DNA of 64,000 nucleotides, from assembly GCF_009725205.1 (NCBI RefSeq), contig NZ_WNZY01000007.1, positions 1 to 64,000 of the forward strand. Reading direction: 5' to 3'. The translations under genes were made by a program, and so were the position numbers. The stretch comes from Paenibacillus timonensis. GTDB lineage: Bacteria > Bacillota > Bacilli > Paenibacillales > Paenibacillaceae. The notes beneath the pieces were generated by a model. The model did no database searches. It was not told where the DNA came from and saw only the letters and a program-made list of their open reading frames with translations. Shown here in pieces: positions 1 to 9,113 of this stretch (positions within the stretch are counted from its first letter, which is position 1; each line of letters begins with the position of its first letter).

Positions 1-307
1 CTACTCTCCCGCTGAATTTGCAGTGAAACTGGAGAGAAACGAAGTAAACGCGTTTAGAATCGCCGTATAGTTGAGCCGAACTAAGGTTTGATCCTAAAGT
101 GTCCAATATTCGGGGGCCTGGCCGATTCCCACCACATCACGGCGACTGGATCCGGAAATGTTGCATAAAATGCAACAATTCTCCCTCAACCCGCTCGGCG
201 ACGGGTGGAGGAACGTCCGCCCGCTCACACTCGCGAGTTACCAGCAAACAAGCATACGCACGTAAGCGCGCATGCACACATGCACGCAGTTTCCCCCCAC
301 AACAAAT
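1..307. other. Left-edge non-coding stretch
   Basis: I see no supportable gene here. Short open frames on both strands lack ribosome-binding sites and recognisable protein features. The stretch contains a 12-bp perfect palindrome, TAAACGCGTTTA, at 45-56 and one hairpin of the TGTTGCA family at 157-179. It lies downstream of the leftward permease gene pair, so it is probably spacer DNA beyond their terminator. Confidence 0.6.
157..179. repeat. Single TGTTGCA/TGCAACA palindrome
   Basis: AATGTTGCA at 157-165 is followed by a 5-nt loop (TAAAA) and TGCAACAAT at 171-179. Size and arm sequence match the four-copy array at 7792-7970. No convincing partner copy lies 52 bp to either side, so this is a lone or decayed member of the same family. 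Confidence 0.75.
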
Positions 308-336
308 AACCCGTCCGGCATTCGCCGCGACGGGTT
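308..336 (-). terminator. Terminator of the leftward permease pair
   Basis: AACCCGTC at 308-315 pairs with GACGGGTT at 329-336 around a GC-rich loop that can itself pair. On the minus strand the stem is followed by ATTTGTTG. It lies 17 bp past the stop of the permease gene. Confidence 0.6.
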
Positions 337-352
337 TCTTCATTCCCACACA

Positions 353-1246
353 TTAACTTTTGATCGCACCCATCATGATTCCTTTGACGAAGTACTTTTG
401 CACAAACGGGTACACCATGATGATTGGAAGGGTCGCGACCATCGTGACCGCCATCCGGATGCTTTCGCTGGATACCGGGATGCGTTTAGCGTTTTGCGCC
501 ATCTGCTGGGCATCGGTCATCATCGCGCCGGTCTGGAATTGGTTCAGGATTTTAACCAGGACCGCCTGCAGCGTCTTAAGCTCCGGTTTATACGTATAGA
601 TGTAGGAATCGTACCAGGAATTCCAATGGCCGATGGCCAGGAACAAGCCGATCGTCGCCAGCACGGGCACGCACAGCGGGAGAACGATGCGGACGAAGAT
701 CTGCAGGTCGTTCGCGCCGTCGATTTTGGCCGATTCCTCAATTTCGCCGGGGAGCTGCTCGATGAAGGTCCGCACGAGGATCATCAGGAACACGCCGATC
801 AAGCCCGGGAAGATAAACACCCAGAACGAATCGATTAACCCCAGCGCCTTGATGACCATATACGTCGGAATCAGGCCGCCGCCGAAATACATCGTAAATA
901 CGAAGAAAAACGAGAAATACTTCCAGCCGAGCAAATAACGTTTGCTTAAGGTGTAGGCCAGCATGGAGATACAGATGATCGACACCGCGGTCCCGATCAC
1001 CGTCCGCAGTGCCGTCACCTGCAGTGCGCTCCAGATTTCCGGGTTTCGGAAAATCGTGACGTAGCTGGCGAACGTAAACTCCCGCGGCCAGAAATACAGG
1101 TTACCTCGCAGCGAGTCCGTGGCGTCGTTCAGCGAGATGATGAGAATGTTCCAGAACGGATAGAACGTGACGAGAAAGATGCCCGACAGGAACAGGTATA
1201 GAGCAGTGTCAAACAGATGCTCGGTAATCGTTTTATGGTTTTTCAT
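353..1246 (-). CDS. Carbohydrate ABC transporter permease (LplC/YtcP type)
   Basis: 297-aa inner-membrane permease of the binding-protein-dependent sugar importer family, LplC/YtcP branch. It starts with a short cytoplasmic leader and a first membrane segment (ILFLSGIFLVTFYPFWNI region), then several hydrophobic segments. The cytoplasmic EAA loop reads EIEESAKIDGANDLQIFVRIVLP, where the ATPase docks. The C-terminal end FVQKYFVKGIMMGAIKS is typical of the branch. It lies directly downstream of an LplB-type permease, 21 bp apart, and should form a heterodimer with it. No ATPase is encoded nearby; such systems usually borrow a shared MsmX-type ATPase (known for the family, inferred here). The likely partner lipoprotein is at 6007. 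The substrate is probably an oligosaccharide or a uronate-type sugar, not determined. Confidence 0.93.
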   Translation of the reverse strand: MKNHKTITEHLFDTALYLFLSGIFLVTFYPFWNILIISLNDATDSLRGNLYFWPREFTFASYVTIFRNPEIWSALQVTALRTVIGTAVSIICISMLAYTLSKRYLLGWKYFSFFFVFTMYFGGGLIPTYMVIKALGLIDSFWVFIFPGLIGVFLMILVRTFIEQLPGEIEESAKIDGANDLQIFVRIVLPLCVPVLATIGLFLAIGHWNSWYDSYIYTYKPELKTLQAVLVKILNQFQTGAMMTDAQQMAQNAKRIPVSSESIRMAVTMVATLPIIMVYPFVQKYFVKGIMMGAIKS

Positions 1247-1267
1247 GCCGTTTCCTCCATGCCAGGT

Positions 1268-2254
1268 TTAGAACAAGGACTGGCCGTTGATTTTTTTCGC
1301 GATCTTGTTGACGATCACCACGATGATAAAGGCGACAACCGAGCTGAACATGCCCACGGCGGCAGCGTACGAGAACATGCCGTTCTGGATCCCGTAGCGG
1401 AACGAGTAAGTCGAGAGCACGTCCGAGTAGTCCTTCGTCAGATCGTTCCCCAGCAGGAAGTGCTGGTCGAACCCGGCGTTCAGAATGCCGCCCATAGCTA
1501 GAATCAGCAGAATGACGATCGTGGGCTTCAGATGCGGGAGCGTGATAAAACGAATCTGCTTAAACCGGTTAGCCCCATCCACCTTGGCCGCCTCATACAA
1601 TTCCGGGTTGATTGAAGAGATGGCTGCCAAGTACATAATCGAGCTGTAGCCCATATCCTTCCACGTGTTGCCCAGCGCGACGATCCACCAGAAATACTTG
1701 CCATTCTGCAGGAACAAGATGCTCTCATTCGTGATGTGAAAAAACTTCAATAGCGCGTTCACCGCCCCGTCCGAGGACAGCAACGTCACGATTATGTTGG
1801 CCGCGATGACCCAGGAGATGAAATACGGCAAATACGATGACGTCTGCACGATTTTTTTGAATTGGACGTTTTTGATTTCGTTAATCGCCAGCGCGATCAG
1901 GATCGGCATCGGAAACGAGAACAGAAGAGTGATCAACGTCGAAGCCAAAGTGTTGCGCAGGATGATCAGGAAATCGCCGTTATTGAAAAAGTAACGGAAC
2001 CACTGCAGCCCAACAAATTCGCTGTGGAACAGGCTGTACCAGAATCGGCCGAGCGTGGGCTGGTAGTTGACGAACGACATATACAATCCGGCCATGGGAG
2101 TATAGGCGAACAGGATCGCCCAGATGAGCGCCGGCAGCATCAAGAGGAACAGATATTTTTGCTGTTTAAAGACGGGCCATAATTTGCGGCGCGGAATTTT
2201 CAGTTCCGTACCTTCGCGTAGATTCAAGTCGGTTTGCATAGCGGCACCTCGCAT
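1268..2254 (-). CDS. Carbohydrate ABC transporter permease (LplB type)
   Basis: 328-aa permease of the LplB family. About 25 N-terminal residues are cytoplasmic, then the typical LFLLMLPALIWAILFAYTPMAGLYMSF first membrane segment, with further segments after it. The EAA loop is ELYEAAKVDGANRFKQIRFITLPHL. It is the first gene of the leftward pair and pairs with the LplC-type protein at 353-1246. The start at 2254 could instead be an internal ATG six codons in (MQTDLNL). It is divergent from the response-regulator gene at 2490, and the roughly 235-bp gap carries a sigma-A-like promoter for this pair. Control by the adjacent YesM/YesN-like pair is likely from context. Confidence 0.93.
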   Translation of the reverse strand: MRGAAMQTDLNLREGTELKIPRRKLWPVFKQQKYLFLLMLPALIWAILFAYTPMAGLYMSFVNYQPTLGRFWYSLFHSEFVGLQWFRYFFNNGDFLIILRNTLASTLITLLFSFPMPILIALAINEIKNVQFKKIVQTSSYLPYFISWVIAANIIVTLLSSDGAVNALLKFFHITNESILFLQNGKYFWWIVALGNTWKDMGYSSIMYLAAISSINPELYEAAKVDGANRFKQIRFITLPHLKPTIVILLILAMGGILNAGFDQHFLLGNDLTKDYSDVLSTYSFRYGIQNGMFSYAAAVGMFSSVVAFIIVVIVNKIAKKINGQSLF

Positions 2255-2295
2255 TGGTTTCTTAGTCGTGGCATTCAGCTTTACGGCTTAAAAAA

Positions 2296-2325
2296 ATTAT
2301 AAGACCCCCGAAAATTCAATGTCGA
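2296..2325 (-). promoter_or_regulatory. Sigma-A-like promoter of the leftward permease pair
   Basis: On the minus strand TCGACA (2325-2320) and a perfect TATAAT (2301-2296) are separated by 18 bp, about 40 bp upstream of the LplB-type gene. Confidence 0.5.
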
Positions 2326-2489
2326 TAAAGCAATGTATCGAATCATGCTTGAAAATAACTTTCATGCGAAAGGAGGATTCAGTTCGCCTGCATGTAAGCG
2401 CTATAATCAAAGAGGAGGCAGTTCAAGGAACTGCCTAACCTTACGGTTATTAGATTCGGAAAGGCTGCATAAGAAGGGGGCTTGCGGAC

Positions 2490-4055
2490 ATGTACAGCAT
2501 TTTTCTGGTGGACGACGAGGAATTGGAATTGGAGATGATGCGGGACTTCATCCGTTGGGAGGATATGGGGATTTACGTGGCCGGTGTCGGTATCAACGGG
2601 AAGGACGCTCAGGAGAAAATCCATGCCATTCAACCCGACATCGTGCTGACGGACGTACAGATGCCGCTGATGGACGGCCTGGAGCTGGCAAAGTGGGTCA
2701 GCGAATACTACGACTGGATGCAGATCGTTTTTTTGACCGGTCATGACGAGTTCAATTATGTCAAATCCGCATTGCACGTCGGCGCGGTTGGCTATTTGCT
2801 TAAGCCGCTGGACCTGGAGGAGATCACCGGGGTGATGGGGCGAGTGAAGCAGAAGTGTGAAGAAGTGCGTTTAAAATATAAATCGATCCAGATGACCAAA
2901 GCTAAACTGTTGAAGGAACTGCTCCATGAAAAAGACGCCGTACGGCGGTTGCAGCTCGCCGCCGCGCTCGGCAAGCTGGAACGGCGGGAAGTCGCCGGTA
3001 CCTACACGCTGGCGCTCTGCAGCGTAGACCGCTTCACCGGCGGGGAGACGTCTGGCACGGGGGAAGCGGCAATTTCCCGCCTGCCGGAGGTGACGGAGGA
3101 GTATTTCCACGCCGTTCGTAAGGACGCCGTGGTCGCCGCACTTCAAGAAGGCGAGCTTGCGATCTTTATCGAGGCTGAGCCCGGAAGCCAGCCGGGGGTT
3201 TCGCATGAGCAGTGGGGCACCCTGCAACAGACGATTCGGGGATTGCTGGGGCTGTCGGTGACGCTGGCCATTGACAGTGAAGAGACCGGGCCTGCCGGCA
3301 TCTCCCGGTTGTATGAGCGGGCGCGTAGCCTGCGGGACGAAAGGTTCTATCTTGGGCCGGGACAGATCATTTATGCCGGGGATGTTAAATCGGGGTATCC
3401 CTATGACACGCTGCCCCCCTTCCCTGAGCAGGAGTGGATGGAGGCGCTGCAGCAGCTCCGAGGCGAAGATGCAGAAGGAGTTCTGGGCGAATTTCTCACG
3501 AATGTGCGTCAGCTGCGGATCGACAAGCCACTCGTGTACGAGTGGGGGATTGATCTGCTGGCCCGCCTGGAGGAACGGCTTCACAGCCCCAGCCTGCAAG
3601 GCTACGCTGAACCGGTCAAGCGCGCAACCCTCTACCAATCCATTTACGATTGCCAGACGCTGGAGGAGATTGAGGCAGCCATCCGGCGGGCAGCCGCGCA
3701 TTATCTGGAGCTGTTGATGGAGCGATCCACGGACAAAAACGCGAGGCTTGTGCAACAAGTTTGCCAGATCATCGACCAGACGTTTCACGAGCCGATCACG
3801 ATTCAAAGCTTATCCAGCCAGGTTTATCTGTCGCCGAACTATTTGCGGTCCATTTTCCGGGATAAAACCGGTATGACGATCCATGATTACCTGACGCGGA
3901 TCCGCTTGGAGAAATCCAAGGAGATGTTAGCCGATCCGTCGCTGAAAGTGCAGGATATTGCCCAGAAAATCGGCTATGAGAGCACGTCCTATTTCATATC
4001 CTTATTCCTGAAAAACCAAGGAGTCACGCCCAATGAATATCGAAAAAATCTATAG
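2490..4055 (+). CDS. Response regulator, YesN/AraC type
   Basis: 521-aa cytoplasmic regulator. Residues about 1-120 form a receiver domain (VDDEELELEMM acidic pocket, phosphoacceptor Asp in DIVLTDVQMPLMDG, conserved Lys in YLLKPLD). The middle 300 residues are the variable linker typical of YesN proteins. The last 100 residues are an AraC double helix-turn-helix (SLSSQVYLSPNYLRSIFRDKTG, then VQDIAQKIGYESTSYFISLFLKNQGVTPNEYR). An AAGGGGG ribosome-binding site precedes the ATG. Its 3' end overlaps the sensor kinase gene by 23 bp, so the two are translationally coupled. It probably activates the flanking sugar uptake genes. Confidence 0.92.
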   Translation: MYSIFLVDDEELELEMMRDFIRWEDMGIYVAGVGINGKDAQEKIHAIQPDIVLTDVQMPLMDGLELAKWVSEYYDWMQIVFLTGHDEFNYVKSALHVGAVGYLLKPLDLEEITGVMGRVKQKCEEVRLKYKSIQMTKAKLLKELLHEKDAVRRLQLAAALGKLERREVAGTYTLALCSVDRFTGGETSGTGEAAISRLPEVTEEYFHAVRKDAVVAALQEGELAIFIEAEPGSQPGVSHEQWGTLQQTIRGLLGLSVTLAIDSEETGPAGISRLYERARSLRDERFYLGPGQIIYAGDVKSGYPYDTLPPFPEQEWMEALQQLRGEDAEGVLGEFLTNVRQLRIDKPLVYEWGIDLLARLEERLHSPSLQGYAEPVKRATLYQSIYDCQTLEEIEAAIRRAAAHYLELLMERSTDKNARLVQQVCQIIDQTFHEPITIQSLSSQVYLSPNYLRSIFRDKTGMTIHDYLTRIRLEKSKEMLADPSLKVQDIAQKIGYESTSYFISLFLKNQGVTPNEYRKNL

Positions 4056-5859
4056 GGAGACGGACGGCAGAAGCCCCGTCATGCGGCGGATCTCTTTGTT
4101 CAGGCAGCATTGGTTCGCCAATTTGCGGCTGCGCAACAAGCTGTTTATTATTTTCCTGCTCGTATCCTTCATTCCGTGCTCCGTGCTCATTTATTATTCC
4201 TATACCTCCACGCGGGACACGATCACCGAGCAGACATATGCTTCGTTAAGCGGCACGCTGAATCAGATTAATACGAATCTCGAAAACCGGCTGGGGTACT
4301 ATGAGCAACTGACGAATATTCTTTATATGGACGCGCAGCTGCGGAATTTTTTGTCCAATGATTACGAACAAGCTTTTTATTATCTGGATGCGTTCCAGTA
4401 TATCAATCGTACGATGTCTTCCATGTTGATCTCCAACGCCAATATTCAAGGCATCACGATTTACATCGATAACAAGACGTTATATTCCGATAAGCAGTAC
4501 ATCAAATACACCGAGGAGCTGCCGGACACGGTGAAGCAACAAGCGCTGAATGCGGCGGGGAGCCCGGTATACACTCATATCGACGATCCGCAGACAGGGG
4601 CGTCCTACGTTACGCTTGCTCGCTCACTCAGTTACTTCAGCTTGATGCATCCTTACGGTATCCTGACGATTAACATCGACGACAAGGAAATCTATTCCCT
4701 GATCGAAAAAGAAAACGTCAATAAGAGCGTCTACATCATCGACAGCGACGGTCGTGTCATCAGCTCCGGAGATACCGCGATGAAGGGGCGACAGTTGTTT
4801 GACGTCTATCCGATTCAAGCCGATCTGACGCTGTCCGGCGGAAAGTTTGACACGCGGATCGACGGTCAGGAACGCTTTTTTACGTACAAGAAGCTAAGTA
4901 ATGGTTGGACGACGGTCATTACCGTTCCTTATGACGAGTTGTTGGCCAATACGAATAAGGCGACGAAGCGGATTGTCTGGATTTCCGTAACCGTGATTGC
5001 GGTGGCTGCGCTGCTGATTTTCTTTACGGCCAAGGTGATTACGAAGCGGATCGAGGTGCTGCTGCAGCAAATTCGCAAGGTGGAGCGGGGGAATTTCCAG
5101 GTGAAACGCAAACCGATGGGCAACGATGAAATCGGGCAGCTGTCGTACGCCTTTCAGAAGATGACCACCCGAATCCAGGAGCTGATCGACGAGGTGTACG
5201 TCAAGGAAATCGCCGTGAAGGATTCGGAGTTGACGACGCTGCAGGCACAGATTAACCCACATTTTCTGTATAACACATTGTCTTCGATTTCCTCGCTCGC
5301 CTTGAAGGAGGGCAGCACGCAGGTCTACCAAATGGTCAGCCATTTGTCGAAGTATTATCGGATCTCGCTGAACAAAGGGAAAAGGGTGGTCCTCTTGGAA
5401 CAGGAAATCCAACTGGTCAAAAATTACGTTTCGATCCAGGAGATTCGGTTCCGCGGGATGCTGCACATGCATTATGATCTGGACGAGTCGTTGTTTAACC
5501 GGACGGTCATCAAGCTGATCCTGCAGCCGTTTATCGAGAACTGCATCAACCATGCGATTTGGAACGAAGCCGGCATCCACATCATCGTTAAGCTGAAGGG
5601 GGAGGGTGACGATCTCCTGCTGCAGGTGATCGACGATGGGCAGGGGATGACCCGCGAGCGGCTGGAGGAAGCGTTCAGCAAAGCCAGCAATCAATCCGGC
5701 TATGGCATCAAAAACGTAGACGACCGAATCAAGCTGGCCTATGGAGAACACTATGGCGTGGAAATCTTCAGCCGGCTCGGAATCGGGACGAATGTCACGA
5801 TCCGCCTGCCGCTGAATCCGAACGCGTCAGATCTCGAAACCCGGCTGAATATGGGCTAA
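4033..5859 (+). CDS. Sensor histidine kinase, YesM type
   Basis: 608-aa membrane kinase. A first membrane segment (KLFIIFLLVSFIPCSVLIYYS) and a second near residue 310 (IVWISVTVIAVAALLIFF) flank an extracellular sensor domain of about 260 residues. A HAMP linker follows, then the His_kinase domain with the phosphoacceptor in QAQINPHFLYNTLSS, and a C-terminal HATPase domain with N-box FIENCINHAIWNE and DDGQGM. The start at 4033 has an AAGGAG site 10 bases upstream and overlaps the regulator gene; a second ATG at 4081 lacks a good site. It likely senses an extracellular sugar or a loaded binding protein and phosphorylates the regulator at 2490. Confidence 0.92.
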   Translation: MNIEKIYRETDGRSPVMRRISLFRQHWFANLRLRNKLFIIFLLVSFIPCSVLIYYSYTSTRDTITEQTYASLSGTLNQINTNLENRLGYYEQLTNILYMDAQLRNFLSNDYEQAFYYLDAFQYINRTMSSMLISNANIQGITIYIDNKTLYSDKQYIKYTEELPDTVKQQALNAAGSPVYTHIDDPQTGASYVTLARSLSYFSLMHPYGILTINIDDKEIYSLIEKENVNKSVYIIDSDGRVISSGDTAMKGRQLFDVYPIQADLTLSGGKFDTRIDGQERFFTYKKLSNGWTTVITVPYDELLANTNKATKRIVWISVTVIAVAALLIFFTAKVITKRIEVLLQQIRKVERGNFQVKRKPMGNDEIGQLSYAFQKMTTRIQELIDEVYVKEIAVKDSELTTLQAQINPHFLYNTLSSISSLALKEGSTQVYQMVSHLSKYYRISLNKGKRVVLLEQEIQLVKNYVSIQEIRFRGMLHMHYDLDESLFNRTVIKLILQPFIENCINHAIWNEAGIHIIVKLKGEGDDLLLQVIDDGQGMTRERLEEAFSKASNQSGYGIKNVDDRIKLAYGEHYGVEIFSRLGIGTNVTIRLPLNPNASDLETRLNMG

Positions 5860-6006
5860 GTGTGGGCTAAATACCGGCCGAATCGATGAAAGTCGTTTTC
5901 CACTATGAATAGTAACATTGCGTTATGGATAAACAGGGTGGCGCTTTTTACAATTGAGGTGAGCTTGAGGTACAAGCGCAAAAGCACAAGAGAGGGGTTT
6001 ACGCAA

Positions 6007-7647
6007 ATGAAGAAGAAGCTGCTATTCATGGTATCCTCTATGATGATCCTCGCCCTGCTTGCAGGCTGCGGGTCCGGGAACGCCCCGTCGGCCGGGGGGA
6101 ATTCGCCCGCGGCGAACGGAGGAACGAACGGGGAGGCACCGGCGGATGATAAGTCGCCGATCACGTTAACGTTGTTTGACCAGAACACGGGGGATCCTTT
6201 TACAAACCCGGTAGCGAAAGCGATTACAGAAAAAACCGGCGTGACGGTAGAGATCCAACAGCCGACCGGGAATCCGGCGGAGAAGCTGAACCTGATGCTG
6301 GCGAGTAACGACTTGCCGGACATCGTGTTGATGAGCCGCGGCAGCGACATCATGAACAAGTATATTTCCTCGGGAGCCGTTATTCCGTTGGATGACTTGA
6401 TCGAGAAGTACGGACCGAACATCAAGAAGATGTACGGGGATACGCTGAAGAAGACGCGCAGCATGGACGGGAAGAACTACTATTTGGCCAACTGGTACGG
6501 GCTGGAGCAGTATCCGGTGTTCGGCTTCCTGATGCGGATGGATTTGATGAAGGAGCTGGGCGTCGGAGATAAGGTGAACAACGGCGAGCCGTTTACGGCC
6601 GAAGAGTTCGAGAACCTGCTGAAGGCGTTTAAGGAGAAATACCCGACGATCGACGGCAAGGAAACCATCCCGATGACGCTGAACGGCGAGAACATGAGCG
6701 GCGTGACCGGGACGTTCAAAGGGATGTTTGGCATTATGCCGTTTTACGAGAAAGACGGCAAGCTGCTGAAGGATATCCGTGATCCACGGTACCTGGACAT
6801 GATGAAATATATGAATTCCCTGTATCGTCAAGGTTTGCTCGACAAAGAGTGGGTGACGATGAAGACGAAGCAATATGAGCAGAAGCTGGGGGCAGGGAAT
6901 ATCTTCGCCACAGCCGACGCGGGCTGGAACGTAGGGACGTCCAATGGTTTGCTGAAGGCGGATGCCCCGGACCCGGCTAAGGCGGAGGAGAGACAGTTCT
7001 ACCAATATAAAGTGCTGGCGCCGGGCGTTGGACCGGACCAAACGTCTTACGGGCCAAAGAGTTCGCTCGGTTGGGACGGCATCACCATCAGCAAAACGAA
7101 CAAGGATCCGGTACGCACGATCAAGTTCCTTGATTTTCTCGCCAGCGAGGAAGGGCAATATTTGATGATGTGGGGCGTGGAAGGCGAGCATTGGGACATG
7201 AAGGACGGCAAGCATGTGCCGCGTCAGGAAGTATTGGACGCCTTCAAGAAGGATTGGGCGGAAACTTCCCGCACGACCGGGATCCGCAAATGGACCTGGA
7301 CGATCAAGAACGGACCGGGCTCCGACGGTACGCCGTATGACCTGATCGGCCGCGGCATGAACGATCCGACGACCGACCTCGCGATCAAGAACCTCGCGGA
7401 CACGTCGTTCGACACGGCACCTTACGACAGCCTTGGCCCGGCCGGCGGTACGCCGGAAGCGATCATGGAGACGAAGGTTAACGAAACGATTAACGAGTTC
7501 TTCCTGAAGATGGCCCTGGCTCCAAGTGAGCAGGAGTTGGTCACCTTGTACGACACCATGATAAAGCAGGTGGATGCCGCCGGCTTGCCGAAACTGGAGG
7601 AAGTCTACAACAAGAACTACGAAGAGCGCATGAAATTGTGGGAATAG
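6007..7647 (+). CDS. Extracellular sugar-binding lipoprotein (LplA type)
   Basis: 546-aa solute-binding lipoprotein. The chosen ATG follows a GAGAGGGG site and gives a proper lipoprotein signal: MKKKLLFMVSSMMILALLAGC, with cysteine as the lipidated residue. An upstream in-frame start at 5905 would bury this signal. A Gly/Ser/Asn/Ala-rich linker follows, then a family 1 solute-binding fold (TLTLFDQNTGDPFTNPVAK, NDLPDIVLMSRG). It follows the YesN/YesM-type pair in the same direction. The permeases of this set are probably the leftward pair at 353-2254, although the pair at 8217 is also close. A strong terminator follows the gene. Confidence 0.9.
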   Translation: MKKKLLFMVSSMMILALLAGCGSGNAPSAGGNSPAANGGTNGEAPADDKSPITLTLFDQNTGDPFTNPVAKAITEKTGVTVEIQQPTGNPAEKLNLMLASNDLPDIVLMSRGSDIMNKYISSGAVIPLDDLIEKYGPNIKKMYGDTLKKTRSMDGKNYYLANWYGLEQYPVFGFLMRMDLMKELGVGDKVNNGEPFTAEEFENLLKAFKEKYPTIDGKETIPMTLNGENMSGVTGTFKGMFGIMPFYEKDGKLLKDIRDPRYLDMMKYMNSLYRQGLLDKEWVTMKTKQYEQKLGAGNIFATADAGWNVGTSNGLLKADAPDPAKAEERQFYQYKVLAPGVGPDQTSYGPKSSLGWDGITISKTNKDPVRTIKFLDFLASEEGQYLMMWGVEGEHWDMKDGKHVPRQEVLDAFKKDWAETSRTTGIRKWTWTIKNGPGSDGTPYDLIGRGMNDPTTDLAIKNLADTSFDTAPYDSLGPAGGTPEAIMETKVNETINEFFLKMALAPSEQELVTLYDTMIKQVDAAGLPKLEEVYNKNYEERMKLWE

Positions 7648-7665
7648 AGCGGTAGGGCAGAGCGA

Positions 7666-7710
7666 CGCGAGCCGCGGGGGACGATGGGGTCCTCCGCGGG
7701 CTCGCGTTTT
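7666..7710 (+). terminator. Rho-independent terminator after the binding-protein gene
   Basis: CGCGAGCCGCGG at 7666-7677 pairs with the CCGCGGGCTCGCG segment ending at 7706, followed by TTTTCTTTT. Confidence 0.8.
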
Positions 7711-7791
7711 CTTTTGGGAAGTGGGTGCCTACGAACCCCCGCCACCCCTGCCATCCTCGCCACTCCCCGCCGCAAACCTGCGACAAGCGCA

Positions 7792-7970
7792 AATGTTGCA
7801 GTTTGTGCAACATTCTAATCGGGACCACGGGCGTTCTAGTTAAAATGCTGCATAAAGTTCAGCATTTTTGGAGCAGAAGGCCCAAATTGCCATGAAATGT
7901 TGCACTAAATGCAACATTTTACGCCTTAGGGCTCCGGGTGAGCCCAAAATGTTGCAGGAATTGCAACATT
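7792..7970. repeat. Four-copy palindrome array, exact 52-bp period
   Basis: Four 23-bp hairpin units start at 7792, 7844, 7896 and 7948, each exactly 52 bp from the last. Copies 1, 3 and 4 have arms AATGTTGCA and TGCAACATT around 5-nt loops that all differ (GTTTG, CTAAA, GGAAT). Copy 2 has compensating changes: AATGCTG pairs with CAGCATT. The 29-bp spacers share no obvious sequence. The array sits in a 569-bp gap between a terminator and a permease gene. Short open frames across it simply translate the repeats and are not credible genes. Its function is unknown to me. The rest of the gap, about 7971-8200, shows no feature I recognise. Confidence 0.9.
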
Positions 7971-8216
7971 GGCTCGTATCACCCGCATCGACCGCACACA
8001 CTGGCACCATTCACACCGAAGCATCACAACGCATTTCTTCCACACTATTTGCACCTTACGCACCTTCGTCTATCCACAAAAATCGTGCCTTTGGGTTTGG
8101 GGAACTACATGATGACTAAGCCGCTCCACCTTCCAATCAGAACGACAGAAATCCAACCGTTGTTATATGGTTCCGCTTACATGGTGGACTTATAATGAAC
8201 CCCAAGAGGTGATACG

Positions 8217-9110
8217 GTGCTTACCAAACTTGCAAAATACCGCTGGCAGTATCTTATGGTTCTGCCCGCTGTCGTCTTACTGTTCCTGTTCAGCTATGTG
8301 CCGATGGCGGGCATCCAGGTGGCGTTTAAGGAGTTTCAAATCGGCACGACGATATGGAACAGCCCTTGGGTGGGGCTAGAGAATTTTGCGTTTCTGCAGG
8401 ACGATCAATTTTGGCTGGTGGTGCGGAACACGGTGTACATCGCCGTCCTGAAATTCGTGTTCGGGTTTCCGGCGCCCATCCTGCTGGCGCTGTTGATCAA
8501 CGAGCTGCGGCATAACGGCTTCAAGCGGTTCGTCCAATCCGTCAGCTATTTGCCGCATTTTTTCTCCTGGATCGTCGTTGCGTACATTTTGCAGTCCTTC
8601 CTGACGCTGGATGGCGGACTGGTGAACCAGCTGATCGCGAACCTGGGCGGCGACCCGGTCTTCTTCCTGGGATCGACGCAGTGGTTCCGCCCGATGATCG
8701 TCACAAGCAGTTTATGGAAAGAAGTCGGATGGAACACGATTCTATACTTGGCCGCCATTACGACCATCGATCCGCAGCTGTATGAGGCGGCCAAGGTGGA
8801 GGGAGCGGGGAAATGGGCGCAGATGCGGCACATTACGCTGCCGGGAATGATGCCCACCATTTCGATCGTGCTGATCCTCAGCATGCCAAGCTTGATCGCC
8901 GTTGGGATGGATCAGATCTACCCGCTGATGAATCCGGCCAACCAGCCGGTCGCGGATGTGCTGGATACGTACATTTTGCGAAGCGGCTTGCAGCAGGGGT
9001 ATTTCGGGATGGCGACCGCCGTCGGGATGTTATCCTCTTTGCTAAGCCTGATCCTGGTGATCGGCACAAACCAGCTGTCCAGAAAAGCTAACGGAGAGGG
9101 GCTGTGGTAA
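8217..9110 (+). CDS. Carbohydrate ABC transporter permease (LplB type), second set
   Basis: 297-aa permease with a GTG start, preceded by AAGAGGTGA. The first membrane segment contains LMVLPAVVLLFLFSYVPMAGIQVAFK. The EAA loop reads QLYEAAKVEGAGKWAQMRHITLPGM. It is shorter at the N-terminus than the copy at 1268 and clearly diverged from it, so this is a separate transporter and not a recent duplication. Next comes the LplC-type partner, only 3 bp away, then its binding protein. Again no ATPase gene is present. It begins the second sugar-uptake operon, which probably runs to the alpha-galactosidase gene near 19.7 kb. Confidence 0.93.
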   Translation: MLTKLAKYRWQYLMVLPAVVLLFLFSYVPMAGIQVAFKEFQIGTTIWNSPWVGLENFAFLQDDQFWLVVRNTVYIAVLKFVFGFPAPILLALLINELRHNGFKRFVQSVSYLPHFFSWIVVAYILQSFLTLDGGLVNQLIANLGGDPVFFLGSTQWFRPMIVTSSLWKEVGWNTILYLAAITTIDPQLYEAAKVEGAGKWAQMRHITLPGMMPTISIVLILSMPSLIAVGMDQIYPLMNPANQPVADVLDTYILRSGLQQGYFGMATAVGMLSSLLSLILVIGTNQLSRKANGEGLW

Positions 9111-9113
9111 ACG

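Noticed and set aside
45-56. cre site at TAAACGCGTTTA
   Set aside because: The palindrome lacks the TG...CA ends required by the consensus, and no promoter or gene start is next to it.
353-599. Plus-strand open frames over the LplC-type gene
   Set aside because: They are shadows of the minus-strand permease, which has full family motifs.
7792-7970. CRISPR array at the 52-bp repeats
   Set aside because: Repeat and spacer sizes are in range, but the repeats are not identical, loops vary in every copy, only four units exist, and no cas genes lie in the window.
7868-8195. Small protein genes in the gap before the second LplB-type permease
   Set aside because: Their residues are just the palindrome repeats read as codons (KCCTKCN, MLQELQHW); no ribosome-binding site and no conserved pattern.
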